Source of the DNA: JAGPUQ01 sp036961295
GTDB taxonomy: Bacteria > Pseudomonadota > Gammaproteobacteria > Pseudomonadales > Porticoccaceae
Reading direction: 5' to 3'
NCBI GenBank assembly: GCA_036961295.1
Contig: JBALVX010000001.1
Span: 558,001-622,000, forward strand
DNA length: 64,000 bases
Shown: positions 1 through 7,517 of the stretch, one piece after another
Position numbering within the stretch: position 1 is the stretch's first letter
Layout of the letters: every line of letters begins with the position of its first letter
Program-made: the position numbers and the translations under genes
Notes under the pieces: generated by a model
The model's database searches: none
The model's input: the letters and a program-made list of their open reading frames with translations, nothing else
What the model was told of the DNA's origin: nothing

Positions 1-405
1 AAAGCGGGCGGCGGCTTCGCCTTGTTCGGCACGTAATAGGGGCACGCCAAGAGAAATAATGTTGGCGTAGGCGCAAGCCAAAATCAGCACTGCCAGTTCT
101 GGCTTGCCCATACCAATACGAATTAAATAGGGTTTGAGCAGCAGGCAGAGCGCCATACCGGCGAGAATACCGGCGTTAAACAGCAGGGGAGAGCTAATTA
201 ATTCAAAGGATAAAACCACACTGGGAATAACCGCGATAATCAAAGCCGGATAAAACAGGTTGAGTACTAAAATACCGATGGTGCGACGCACATCGAGAAA
301 GCTAATACCGCCGGGTTCGGTATGCCGCCAGATTACGCCCAATAGAATCACAAAGGCGCTGGGCATTAATGCCTGTTGAATAATTTCCAATATTGAATGG
401 TCCAT
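1..405 (-). CDS. AEC family transporter, N-terminal part (truncated by window edge)
   Basis: The minus-strand frame opens with ATG at 405 and runs off the left edge, giving the first 135 residues. The translation starts MDHSILEIIQQALMPSAF and shows alternating hydrophobic segments (roughly residues 10-25, 37-58, 68-85 and 98-115) typical of auxin-efflux-carrier permeases. These are inner-membrane carriers of small organic acids or amino acids; the substrate cannot be read here. Only the N-terminal part is visible, so integrity is unknown. A second AEC-type gene lies at 52966-53892. The divergent neighbour starts at 512. Confidence 0.75.
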   Translation of the reverse strand, partial: MDHSILEIIQQALMPSAFVILLGVIWRHTEPGGISFLDVRRTIGILVLNLFYPALIIAVIPSVVLSFELISSPLLFNAGILAGMALCLLLKPYLIRIGMGKPELAVLILACAYANIISLGVPLLRAEQGEAAARF

Positions 406-511
406 GACTTAATTTAAGCTATCCTGTAATTGATGCGGGTCAATGCGTCGGAGGCATAGAAAAGCATACTGGCCACTGAACCGCTATCTTACCGTTATAA
501 GGAGAACGACT

Positions 512-895
512 GTGCCAAATCCCATTACTTTGAAAGCATTACTGGAAACTGAGGGCGTATTGGGTGCCGTGCGTTGGCGCGCATCATCCATCAGTAGTAC
601 CGCGACACCACCGGCATTGGTTGAGTTTGTTGGTGATATTTCGGAAGATCGAGCACAGCGATTGATGGCCCATGCCGAAGCGGCGGGTATGTCGGTGTTT
701 GGCATCAGCCAGTTGAGCTACCAACGAGCGAGAGCTGACAAAACCGTGGTTTATCCCGTAGATTCTTATTATGTCCACGGGCAATACACCTCGGTGATCG
801 CTACTATCAACCGGGTCGCGACGCTATTGGACAATAAAGCGAATACAGATATTCAAGCGCTGATTAGCAGAATGATCCTGGTTGATAGTGCCTAG
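512..895 (+). CDS. Small conserved-looking hypothetical protein
   Basis: The protein is 127 residues if translation starts at the GTG at 512, which is preceded by a good ribosome site (AAGGAG, about 9 bases upstream); a longer frame from 443 has no comparable site. I see no signal peptide or membrane segment. The alternating sheet and helix pattern, with an opening LLETEGVLGAV, resembles small roadblock/DUF2173-like proteins, but this is a weak impression. It lies between a divergent AEC transporter and a convergent dihydrodiol dehydrogenase, with only 5 bp to the latter's stop codon. I cannot assign a function. Confidence 0.55.
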   Translation: MPNPITLKALLETEGVLGAVRWRASSISSTATPPALVEFVGDISEDRAQRLMAHAEAAGMSVFGISQLSYQRARADKTVVYPVDSYYVHGQYTSVIATINRVATLLDNKANTDIQALISRMILVDSA

Positions 896-900
896 CCTGG

Positions 901-1701
901 TTAGCCCTGTGGACGCATACCGATGCCAATACCGCCGTCGCTATTGATTACCGTGCCAGTTATAAAACTGGATTGTTGCTTAGCGGCTAGCAGTAAATAA
1001 ATAGCGGCGTGATCTTCTGGCTGTGATGCAAAGCCCAGCGGTGTCATGCTTTCGAGCAATTTATCGACGTCGGGGATTTCAGAGAGTTTGGCTTCTGCTT
1101 GCCCACCGGCACTACTGCCACCCAGGCTGGTCAAGGTGCCACCGGGGGCGATGCCGTTGACACGAATATTCGGAGCGAGTTCGTGGGCCAGTTGTTTGAT
1201 CATCCCGAGTACGGCATGTTTGGAAGCGACATAAATGGGGCCGCCACCGCCGGTATAAAAACTGGAGCTTGAAGCGGTGAAGATCATGCTGCCTTTGGTT
1301 TTTTGTAATTCAGGCAAGGCTGCTTTCGCGCCTAAGATATAACCCTTCACATTAACCGAAAAAATTTCATCACAGATGTCGCTAATGGTGTCGTCGCTTT
1401 GATCGGCGAGGGACACCATATAATCCCAGATGCCGGCGTTGCCGACAAAGGTATCCAGTTGACCAAAGGCCGCTACGGTTTTGGCAACCGCGGTTTTGTT
1501 GTCGTCTAGCGAGCGCACATCCCCAATGATACCGACTACCTTGTCCGCTCCGAGTTTTTCAACTAGCGCATCAACAGCAGCTTGGCTGCGATCCATAACG
1601 CCAACACAAGCACCTTCGGCGACAAAACGCTCAACCACCGCCAAACCAATACCGGATGCGCCGCCAGTTACCAGTGCTACTTTGTTATCCAACCAGCCCA
1701 T
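901..1701 (-). CDS. cis-dihydrodiol dehydrogenase, BphB-like short-chain dehydrogenase
   Basis: This 266-residue classical SDR has the nucleotide motif TGGASGIG at residues 12-19, an acidic end of the second strand (D37) that favours NAD, the NAG motif near residue 88, catalytic Y157 and K161, and serines around 143-146. The stretches GDVRSL, NAGIWDY and NVKGYI are typical of biphenyl or benzene cis-dihydrodiol dehydrogenases (BphB/TodD). It should oxidise the arene cis-diol made by the dioxygenase encoded just upstream on the same strand (beta and alpha genes at 1795-3682), yielding a catechol. The gap to the beta-subunit gene is about 90 bp, so one operon is likely. The exact substrate is not determined. 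Confidence 0.88.
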   Translation of the reverse strand: MGWLDNKVALVTGGASGIGLAVVERFVAEGACVGVMDRSQAAVDALVEKLGADKVVGIIGDVRSLDDNKTAVAKTVAAFGQLDTFVGNAGIWDYMVSLADQSDDTISDICDEIFSVNVKGYILGAKAALPELQKTKGSMIFTASSSSFYTGGGGPIYVASKHAVLGMIKQLAHELAPNIRVNGIAPGGTLTSLGGSSAGGQAEAKLSEIPDVDKLLESMTPLGFASQPEDHAAIYLLLAAKQQSSFITGTVINSDGGIGIGMRPQG

Positions 1702-1794
1702 ATTCTTATCTCCCCGAGTATTGTGTTTATGTTTTAAGGTGTTGTGTGTTTATGCTCTAAAGAAGGTAATTGTTTTGACTATGAAAAACAATTA

Positions 1795-2328
1795 CTAAAA
1801 GAAAACATTTAAATTACTGTCCGGCACCACGGCATGGTTAAACACCATATTGCGGAGTGCGAGCTTTACCTTGTCGCCTTCGACGCGCCAGGTGTCGGTG
1901 CGCGAGACAATCATGCGTCGCTCTTCACCATCGAGTCGATTGCGATAGACGGTGACCATCGACAATACCTTCCATTCACCCTCAAGGTCGGTAGGAAAAA
2001 CCTCGATATTGGAAACCAGATGACAGAGCTGGTTTTGTGGATTTTCCGACCAGACAAAATTGGTGAGGAAGCGATCAACCCGCAGTTGCAGGTGCTTTTT
2101 CTTGTCGTTAAAGATATTGGCTTCAAGGGGGTGTTTACTGTTGTTTTTCTCGTCCCGATTATAGCGCGCCGGCATCGGCATATAGTAGTGCACGTCGTCG
2201 GTAAGCATTTCCAGCCAGTCTTCGTATTGCTCGTTGTCGAGTAAGCGAGCTTCGCTAAACAGCAAGTTCTGAAACGCGAGATAGGTTTCTGCATCGACGG
2301 GGTTAAGCGCAGGTAGGGGGCCGCTCAT
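1795..2328 (-). CDS. Ring-hydroxylating dioxygenase beta subunit (biphenyl/benzene type)
   Basis: This is a 177-residue SnoaL/NTF2-fold small subunit of a Rieske non-heme iron dioxygenase. Family hallmarks visible are LLFSEARLLDNEQYEDWLEML near the N-terminus and RTDTWRVEG toward the C-terminus. It forms the structural half of an alpha3beta3 terminal oxygenase with the alpha subunit, whose stop lies only a base or so from this start, so the two genes are tightly coupled. No metal ligands are expected in the beta subunit and none are seen. The BphB-like dehydrogenase follows in the same operon. Confidence 0.92.
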   Translation of the reverse strand: MSGPLPALNPVDAETYLAFQNLLFSEARLLDNEQYEDWLEMLTDDVHYYMPMPARYNRDEKNNSKHPLEANIFNDKKKHLQLRVDRFLTNFVWSENPQNQLCHLVSNIEVFPTDLEGEWKVLSMVTVYRNRLDGEERRMIVSRTDTWRVEGDKVKLALRNMVFNHAVVPDSNLNVFF

Positions 2329-2329
2329 A

Positions 2330-3682
2330 TTAATCTTTCTCCGTGGCGCGGGCTTCTTCCAGACTGTTGTAATCCGGCACCTGGTTCCAGCTTTCAGCAG
2401 TCATCATTTCTTGCCAGCGCCGATAAAAAAAGCGCTGGTTTTGTTCGCCGATCAAGCCGTCGCTAATAATGCCGGGCATATCTGGGTCCGAGCGTTCTTT
2501 GCCCATGGCCATATTGGTATAAATATCTTGATGGCGGGTTTGCCAGCCGCGGTTTTGGGTGGTGCAGGCAATCAGGTTGTCGCCGTCGTCGTTGTCGAAC
2601 ATGCCAGCGGCACCAAAAGTGCGGCACACGTTATCGAGGATCATTTGTTTTAGCTCGTCGGACATTTCTTTGTCGACCATCGCCCAGGTCCACATTTCCA
2701 TCTTGCCCGGCCCTTTCGGGTGATAGACCCGGAACCAGTTTAAGCCCGGCAGCATTTGGACATTGGGGAAGACGGTGAGATTAATTTGCGAGCCCCAAAA
2801 TTTGTTGCCGCGCAATTCACCCAGGCGAGAACTCACGGTATCGCGATTGGCATCGAGATAATCCACCGCTAGTTGTGGCTCGGGATAAAAGGCATAACCG
2901 GCGTAACCATCTAAGGTCGATAGTACGGAGTGGCCATTCATACCGGTGACCGACATTGCCGTTGAGCTATCGATGTCGGTGTTGCCGACAGACAAGCTCT
3001 CAATGTTCATCGACGAGGCGACCGTCATTACCCCGGCGTGTGCCCAGCCCAGGTGGTAACCGTCGCCACACACGTTTTCGACGGGCAATTTCCAGTTGAC
3101 CGGGTATTCCACTTTTTGGGCACTGCCAATCAACTCCGTACCTTCGGGCATCGCGTCGAGCCAGACGTCGAGATACCACTTCATCTCGCCCAGATAATCT
3201 TCCAGTGGTGGGGCCTCAGGATCAAAGGTGCCAAACACCATGCCTTTATAGCTGGCGACCTGCGCCACCTGCTTAAGGCCAAACTTCGATTTGTCCAATT
3301 GGTTATGGTAGGCGTCCTCTTCGAGAGGAACCCCAGTTAAGGAACCGTCGGGACCAAAACTCCAGCCGTGATAGTTGCATACAAAGCGGCGGGCATTGCC
3401 GTTGTCGGCTTTACAGATCCGGTTGCCGCGATGGGTGCAGGTGTTGAGGAAGGCCTTGATGGACTGGTCTTTTTGACGCACGACCAGCACTTCATCTTCA
3501 CCCATAAAGGTGCGAAAGTAATCGCCGGGTTTGGTGATCTGGCTTTCGTGGGCTAAAAACAGCCAGCAGCGGCCAAAGATTTGCTCCTGCTCTTGCTCGT
3601 AGACTTGTTGTTCGTGAAAAATCAGGCGGCTTTGGCGGCCGGTTTTGTTGTCAACGAGATCGTTAATATCTAGCTTGCTCAT
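2330..3682 (-). CDS. Ring-hydroxylating dioxygenase alpha subunit (biphenyl/benzene type)
   Basis: This is the catalytic subunit of a Rieske dioxygenase, 450 residues from the ATG at 3682; a longer frame to 3778 lacks family similarity at its N-terminus. The Rieske centre is CTHRG (C82, H84) and CNYHGW (C102, H105). The mononuclear iron site is D207-x-x-H210-x4-H215, followed by an expected distal aspartate in the C-terminal half. The enzyme adds O2 across an arene to give a cis-dihydrodiol. It heads a minus-strand operon of alpha, beta and dihydrodiol dehydrogenase. No dedicated ferredoxin or reductase gene accompanies it here; electrons must come from elsewhere. Upstream DNA is the 14-bp repeat and the assembly gap. 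Confidence 0.93.
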   Translation of the reverse strand: MSKLDINDLVDNKTGRQSRLIFHEQQVYEQEQEQIFGRCWLFLAHESQITKPGDYFRTFMGEDEVLVVRQKDQSIKAFLNTCTHRGNRICKADNGNARRFVCNYHGWSFGPDGSLTGVPLEEDAYHNQLDKSKFGLKQVAQVASYKGMVFGTFDPEAPPLEDYLGEMKWYLDVWLDAMPEGTELIGSAQKVEYPVNWKLPVENVCGDGYHLGWAHAGVMTVASSMNIESLSVGNTDIDSSTAMSVTGMNGHSVLSTLDGYAGYAFYPEPQLAVDYLDANRDTVSSRLGELRGNKFWGSQINLTVFPNVQMLPGLNWFRVYHPKGPGKMEMWTWAMVDKEMSDELKQMILDNVCRTFGAAGMFDNDDGDNLIACTTQNRGWQTRHQDIYTNMAMGKERSDPDMPGIISDGLIGEQNQRFFYRRWQEMMTAESWNQVPDYNSLEEARATEKD

Positions 3683-3881
3683 GGTTCGCTCAGAGTGATA
3701 TTCATGCGAGGTTTTGCTTTTATAGAGTATTTGCTGGGAAACTGGCGTATTATTGCGCGACAGTCTGATCCAGGTCAAATGCTTGATCTACGAAAGCCTC
3801 CTGCTATTCTAGCAGCTATAAATTTGCTTGGTTTGTTGGGGTTCAATAGACGGATTGTCCTTGTTTGGAAAGAAGGTTTTG

Positions 3882-4091
3882 GAAATAAGGTACTTGAAAT
3901 AAGGTACTTGAAATAAGGTACTTGAAATAAGGTACTNNNNNNNNNNNNNNNNNNNNNNNNNNNNNNNNNNNNNNNNNNNNNNNNNNNNNNNNNNNNNNNN
4001 NNNNNNNNNNNNNNNNNNNNNNNNNNNNNNNNNNNNGAAATAAGGTACTTGAAATAAGGTACTTGAAATAAGGTACTTGAAATAAGGTACT
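3882..4091. repeat. 14-bp tandem repeat interrupted by a 100-N scaffold gap
   Basis: The unit TGAAATAAGGTACT repeats head to tail, with four copies at 3882-3936 and four at 4037-4091. The two blocks flank exactly 100 N (3937-4036), the usual placeholder for a gap of unknown size, so the true array may be much longer. It lies between the dioxygenase alpha gene (minus) and the HbpS-like gene (plus). The repeat carries a long open frame on the minus strand only because its unit lacks stops in any register; that frame is not a gene. Confidence 0.95.
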
Positions 4092-4115
4092 GGAAGACAG
4101 ATTTAAGGAGGACGT

Positions 4116-4601
4116 ATGTTTTCGACAAAAAATTTAATGGTGCTTGGGGTAATAGCCTTTTTCGGTTTTCAATCTGCGTTGCACGCGGCGGAACTCGCTG
4201 ACAGGAAAGTGTTGACCCTCGATGGTGCGAAAAAAATCGCGGCGGCTGGGGAGGCCGAGGCCAGGAAAAACCAGTGGCATGTGGTAATAGCCGTCGTTGA
4301 CGGCGGCGGACATCTACTTTATCTCCAGCGCGGTGATGATGCGCCGACCGGCAGTATCGACGTTGCTATTGGTAAGGCGCGCACCGCGGCGGCGTTCAAA
4401 CGGCCGACCAAAGTTTTTGATGAGCTGGCGAAAACGCGGCCCTCCATCATCTCGCTTTCGAATGTCGTGCTGCTTGAGGGCGGTGTGCCAGTTCTGGTGG
4501 AGGGGCAGTTGGTCGGCGCTGTGGGAGTTAGTGGTGCGACCTCACCGCAGGATGCGCAGATCGCCGAAGTGGGTATCGCTGCCCTGGATGCATTGAAATA
4601 A
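4116..4601 (+). CDS. Exported HbpS/GlcG-like (DUF336) protein
   Basis: This protein has 161 residues and a clear Sec signal peptide (residues 1-25, cleavage likely after LHA/A). The mature part is a single GlcG/HbpS-type domain, recognisable from VVDGGGHLLYLQRGDDA, the KARTAA segment and the C-terminal glycine-rich GAVGVSGATSPQDAQIAEVG. Family members bind haem or small molecules, and they often sit in aromatic catabolic clusters with no proven reaction. A strong ribosome site (AAGGAGG) precedes the ATG. A second, signal-less member is at 39481-39921. It is convergent with the C-C hydrolase gene. Confidence 0.85.
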   Translation: MFSTKNLMVLGVIAFFGFQSALHAAELADRKVLTLDGAKKIAAAGEAEARKNQWHVVIAVVDGGGHLLYLQRGDDAPTGSIDVAIGKARTAAAFKRPTKVFDELAKTRPSIISLSNVVLLEGGVPVLVEGQLVGAVGVSGATSPQDAQIAEVGIAALDALK

Positions 4602-4650
4602 CTGTACCCGCTTTAGCTGATCCCGAAATAACTGCTCCCTAAATACAAGG

Positions 4651-5508
4651 TTAGTCGAGTACGCCGTCGAAAAATAACTTAATCAAATTATTGAACGCGG
4701 CGCGCTGCTCAATTTGAATCCAGTGCCCGCAGTGATGGAACACATGCAGCTGTGCATTGGGGATGCGCTCGGCCAGGTAATAGGAGTTAGTCAGAGGGAT
4801 AAAGTAATCTTCCCGCCCGTGGGTGACCAGTAGTGGGTGCGCAATGGATTTTAGTTGTTGCTGAGATAATACAAAGGCATCGACAGATTCTTGGGTGTGT
4901 TTTGAAAACATCGCTTCAAACTGAAGTCGGACATTATCCTGCATCACATTCTTATAACGTTCGGCGGCAATTTTTTGAATATCGCCGCCGAGTAGCGCCG
5001 GGTTGTGGAGGAATTTTCCAACCAGTTCCGCGAGCGCAGCTTCCGAGGGGTCTTGGTAGAAGCCCCAGCCTTTTTGTAAACCTTCTGTTGCTGTAAATGG
5101 CGCGCCTACCGCACCCATTAATACGGTTTTTTCAAAACGCTGGGGATGTCGATCGAGTAACTGCAACGCGACACCGCCGCCCATAGAATTACCCACCAAA
5201 TGAACTTTCTCCAAACCTCGGGCATCGAGTAGTGCGATCAATTGGCTGACCCAGGCATCGATCCAGGCTTCGGTGCCCTCGGGTGGCTGATCGTGCTGGC
5301 TTTGACCGAAACCGGCTATGTCCGGCGCCAGGCAGTGATAGCTATCGCCGAGAAAAGGTAGAGCGAACTGCCAGTTCGACATGGCATTCGCGCCGGGGCC
5401 GGAGCCATGCAACAATAGAATTGTGGTGTCGTGCTCGGGACCGGATTCGTTGAGATAGGTCTGATAAGAGCCGGTTTGAACAAAACATGTTTGCGTGCTG
5501 TTTTCCAT
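4651..5508 (-). CDS. meta-cleavage product C-C hydrolase, BphD/TodF-like
   Basis: This 285-residue alpha/beta hydrolase belongs to the C-C bond hydrolases of meta pathways. The oxyanion segment is LHGSGPGANAMSNW, the nucleophile elbow GNSMGGG contains S108, and the acid and base lie in THGRED and HHCGHW. It would cleave a 2-hydroxy-6-oxo-dienoate to 2-hydroxypentadienoate plus a carboxylic acid. The true DmpD homologue is at 41209-42036, so this copy probably serves the biphenyl/alkylbenzene-type dioxygenase branch. It lies downstream of a GST gene on the same strand, separated by a strong inverted repeat. No second extradiol dioxygenase gene is present in the window to pair with it. Confidence 0.87.
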   Translation of the reverse strand: MENSTQTCFVQTGSYQTYLNESGPEHDTTILLLHGSGPGANAMSNWQFALPFLGDSYHCLAPDIAGFGQSQHDQPPEGTEAWIDAWVSQLIALLDARGLEKVHLVGNSMGGGVALQLLDRHPQRFEKTVLMGAVGAPFTATEGLQKGWGFYQDPSEAALAELVGKFLHNPALLGGDIQKIAAERYKNVMQDNVRLQFEAMFSKHTQESVDAFVLSQQQLKSIAHPLLVTHGREDYFIPLTNSYYLAERIPNAQLHVFHHCGHWIQIEQRAAFNNLIKLFFDGVLD

Positions 5509-5550
5509 AATTGTTTACGGCCTGTGACTGCGTACTTGTGCGAGAGGAAG

Positions 5551-5587
5551 GACAGTCGGAAATCAGATTAACTGCTTTCCGACTGTC
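5551..5587. terminator. 12-bp perfect inverted repeat between GST and hydrolase genes
   Basis: The arms GACAGTCGGAAA and TTTCCGACTGTC are perfect complements with a 13-base loop. It sits in the 116-bp gap between two minus-strand genes. There is no clear T-tract on the minus strand, so it could be an attenuator, an mRNA stabiliser or an imperfect terminator rather than a standard intrinsic terminator. Confidence 0.5.
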
Positions 5588-5624
5588 TTCAAATCTAGCT
5601 TAGAAAGCCAGATTAACCTTAAGA

Positions 5625-6233
5625 TTAACCTAAAAGACCTTCTGCTTGCAGTGCTTCTTGCACGGCGGGGCGCTGGGCAATATTTCCCGCGTAGGATGCC
5701 AGAGCTGGCCACTTGGCAATGTCCATACCGACGAATTTACCCCAGCCGAGAATAGTAAATAAATAACCGTCTGCGGCGGTAAAGTTATCGCCGACCAAAA
5801 ACTCTTTGCCGTCTAATTGCTCGGCAACATAGCCCAGGCGTTGATCCAGTGCTGCGGTTGCGGCGGTTTTCATATCATCCGTGGATGTGGGGTTAAACAA
5901 GGGGCTAAAGTTTTTGTGCAGTTCAGAATTCAAAAACGTTAGCCATTCCTGTAATCGGTAACGGTCGATAGTACCTGCGGGGGGAGCCAGACCGGAAGCC
6001 GGGTTTAGATCGGCAATGTATTGCACGATGGCGGGGCCTTCGGTTAGATACTCGCCGTTGTCCAGTTGCAGTACCGGGACGTAACCTTTTGGGTTGACGA
6101 CATTAAAGTCGCTACCATCGTCGACGGTTTTAGCGCCCAGATCGACCTTGGCCAGGTCAAATTTCAGACCGGCTTCGCGTAGCGCGATATGGGGGGACAG
6201 GGAACAGGCGCCGGGGGCATAAAATAGTTTCAT
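5625..6233 (-). CDS. Glutathione S-transferase, beta class, BphK-like
   Basis: This 202-residue cytosolic GST begins MKLFYAPGACSLSPHIALRE, the signature of bacterial beta-class enzymes, with the glutathione-linked Cys10. The thioredoxin-like N-terminal domain (about 1-80, with the conserved VPVLQLDNG and a TEGPAIVQYIA segment) is followed by an all-helical domain. I chose the ATG at 6233 because AAGGAG lies just upstream; the longer frame to 6317 does not add family sequence. GSTs of this type recur in biphenyl and PAH gene clusters, where they may dechlorinate or detoxify pathway intermediates. It is the first gene of a minus-strand pair with the BphD-like hydrolase. Confidence 0.92.
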   Translation of the reverse strand: MKLFYAPGACSLSPHIALREAGLKFDLAKVDLGAKTVDDGSDFNVVNPKGYVPVLQLDNGEYLTEGPAIVQYIADLNPASGLAPPAGTIDRYRLQEWLTFLNSELHKNFSPLFNPTSTDDMKTAATAALDQRLGYVAEQLDGKEFLVGDNFTAADGYLFTILGWGKFVGMDIAKWPALASYAGNIAQRPAVQEALQAEGLLG

Positions 6234-6456
6234 GATTATCTCCTTGTAGAATATGTTGGGCTTGAAAAACGATGGCAAGGCCGCCGATATTACACCTCGA
6301 CCTGAGCCTGAGTCCAATGGGGAGGAAAAACTGCTCCGCGTATTGCGCGTCGAGGCAATGCATTGGAAATATTCTAAGCTTGTGCCATGATTGGTTCGAG
6401 TTTAATAACAATAGTTCTGTCCAGGTAGAAAGTAACGAAAATGGAGGCAGTTAGGT

Positions 6457-7287
6457 ATGAACAGTAATAGTCAGAAAATTCACCAGCAAATCACCCGTAT
6501 TCTCGATCAGGGCGCAGAAGCCGTTAAGCAAGTGGTTGATGCCTACGTGGCCAATCGCACCGCCGAGCGCGATATGAACTGGCTCTGCCTGCAAATGGCC
6601 AAAGAGTTTGGCGCCGTAATGATTCATACGGATAATGCCCGTGAAGCGATTCGGGGGGGTGCCGATGGCCGCGAAATGGACGAATATTTTGAAACCGTCA
6701 AAGAAGAAGTAGCTCACTACCAAGCCTATTACAACCTGGTCAACCGCACTATTGGTAAAGATACTGAGATCCCCGTTCCCGATATCTATCGTTATTTGGT
6801 GACTAAAGTTGAAGATGGAAAGCTGGCTCCCGACGAGGCGATGCTAGAGATGAAAAGTCGCTGGCCCGAACACCATGGCTATATGGCTTGCCGTGGCGAT
6901 TACGTGAAAACTCAACACCCCTGGGTGGCCAAGGTGTTTGGCGCGACCATGGAAGGCGGTGCGGGTGGTTGGCACTGGTGTATGAGTCAGGTGCCGCAGG
7001 ACGACGATTTCCTCACCCAGGTTGCTAAGTTGCAAAAAGGGATTGCCATTGACGAGTTAGAGCACGGTCCAGAGGAGCTGGCGGAGCTGTGCCGAGAATA
7101 CTCCGATGATTCTGGCGTCGATCTAAATGAACTCTATACCCAGTTGCGAGAGCATCGCTATCAGGAGGTACGGCAACGCAACGAACAGTTTTTATATCCC
7201 CTGACGGAAGAGCAGTTGGAAGTTATTCATCAACAACTATTAAATAATACTTTGAGCGGATTTAACTTATATTCCAAAGCGGCTTGA
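6457..7287 (+). CDS. Unrecognised protein with ferritin-like di-iron ligand pattern
   Basis: The protein has 276 mostly helical residues, no signal peptide and no membrane segment; I do not recognise a named family. The ribosome site GGAGG precedes the ATG. Spaced along predicted helices are E50, E84-x-x-H87, E166 and E200-x-x-H203, the full E / ExxH / E / ExxH set used by ferritin-like di-iron proteins. Between the two halves is a histidine- and tryptophan-rich stretch near residues 138-175. It leads a plus-strand series of aldehyde dehydrogenase, alcohol dehydrogenase, dioxygenase and PdxA-like genes, so an oxygenase or O2-dependent role is plausible but inferred. Alternatives are an iron-binding or peroxide-sensing protein. 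Confidence 0.7.
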   Translation: MNSNSQKIHQQITRILDQGAEAVKQVVDAYVANRTAERDMNWLCLQMAKEFGAVMIHTDNAREAIRGGADGREMDEYFETVKEEVAHYQAYYNLVNRTIGKDTEIPVPDIYRYLVTKVEDGKLAPDEAMLEMKSRWPEHHGYMACRGDYVKTQHPWVAKVFGATMEGGAGGWHWCMSQVPQDDDFLTQVAKLQKGIAIDELEHGPEELAELCREYSDDSGVDLNELYTQLREHRYQEVRQRNEQFLYPLTEEQLEVIHQQLLNNTLSGFNLYSKAA

Positions 7288-7517
7288 GGATAAGGCAGCG
7301 CGCTTTACTGATAGTCGAGCTAGTAAGCCGAGCTAGTAACTCGAGCAGTAAGTAGGGCTACTAAACCGACCTATTAAGAAGTGCGCTGCGTTAACTGTTT
7401 AAAGGCTGTTACGAAAAACTGCAGATAAAGATTGCGAATAAAAGCTGCAGATAACAATAATGCTACCGGAAGATATTTTCGGACGAGTGTAAGAGCGCTT
7501 ACGACACGAGTTAAGAC
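7288..7517. other. Non-coding gap
   Basis: These 230 bp lie between the di-iron-like gene and the aldehyde dehydrogenase gene. They contain irregular repeats of GAGCTAGTAA-like motifs (7317-7370) but no convincing promoter, terminator or frame. Confidence 0.5.

Noticed and set aside
3683..3778. Upstream extension of the dioxygenase alpha gene
   Set aside because: The extra 32 residues are not protein-like for the family; the ATG at 3682 gives the expected N-terminus.
3882..4091. Possible CRISPR array
   Set aside because: Units are 14 bp, directly abutting with no spacers, and no cas genes are present.
3775..4128. Long minus-strand open frame through the 14-bp repeat and the N-gap
   Set aside because: It is created by a repeat unit without stops and passes through 100 N; there is no start context or family similarity.
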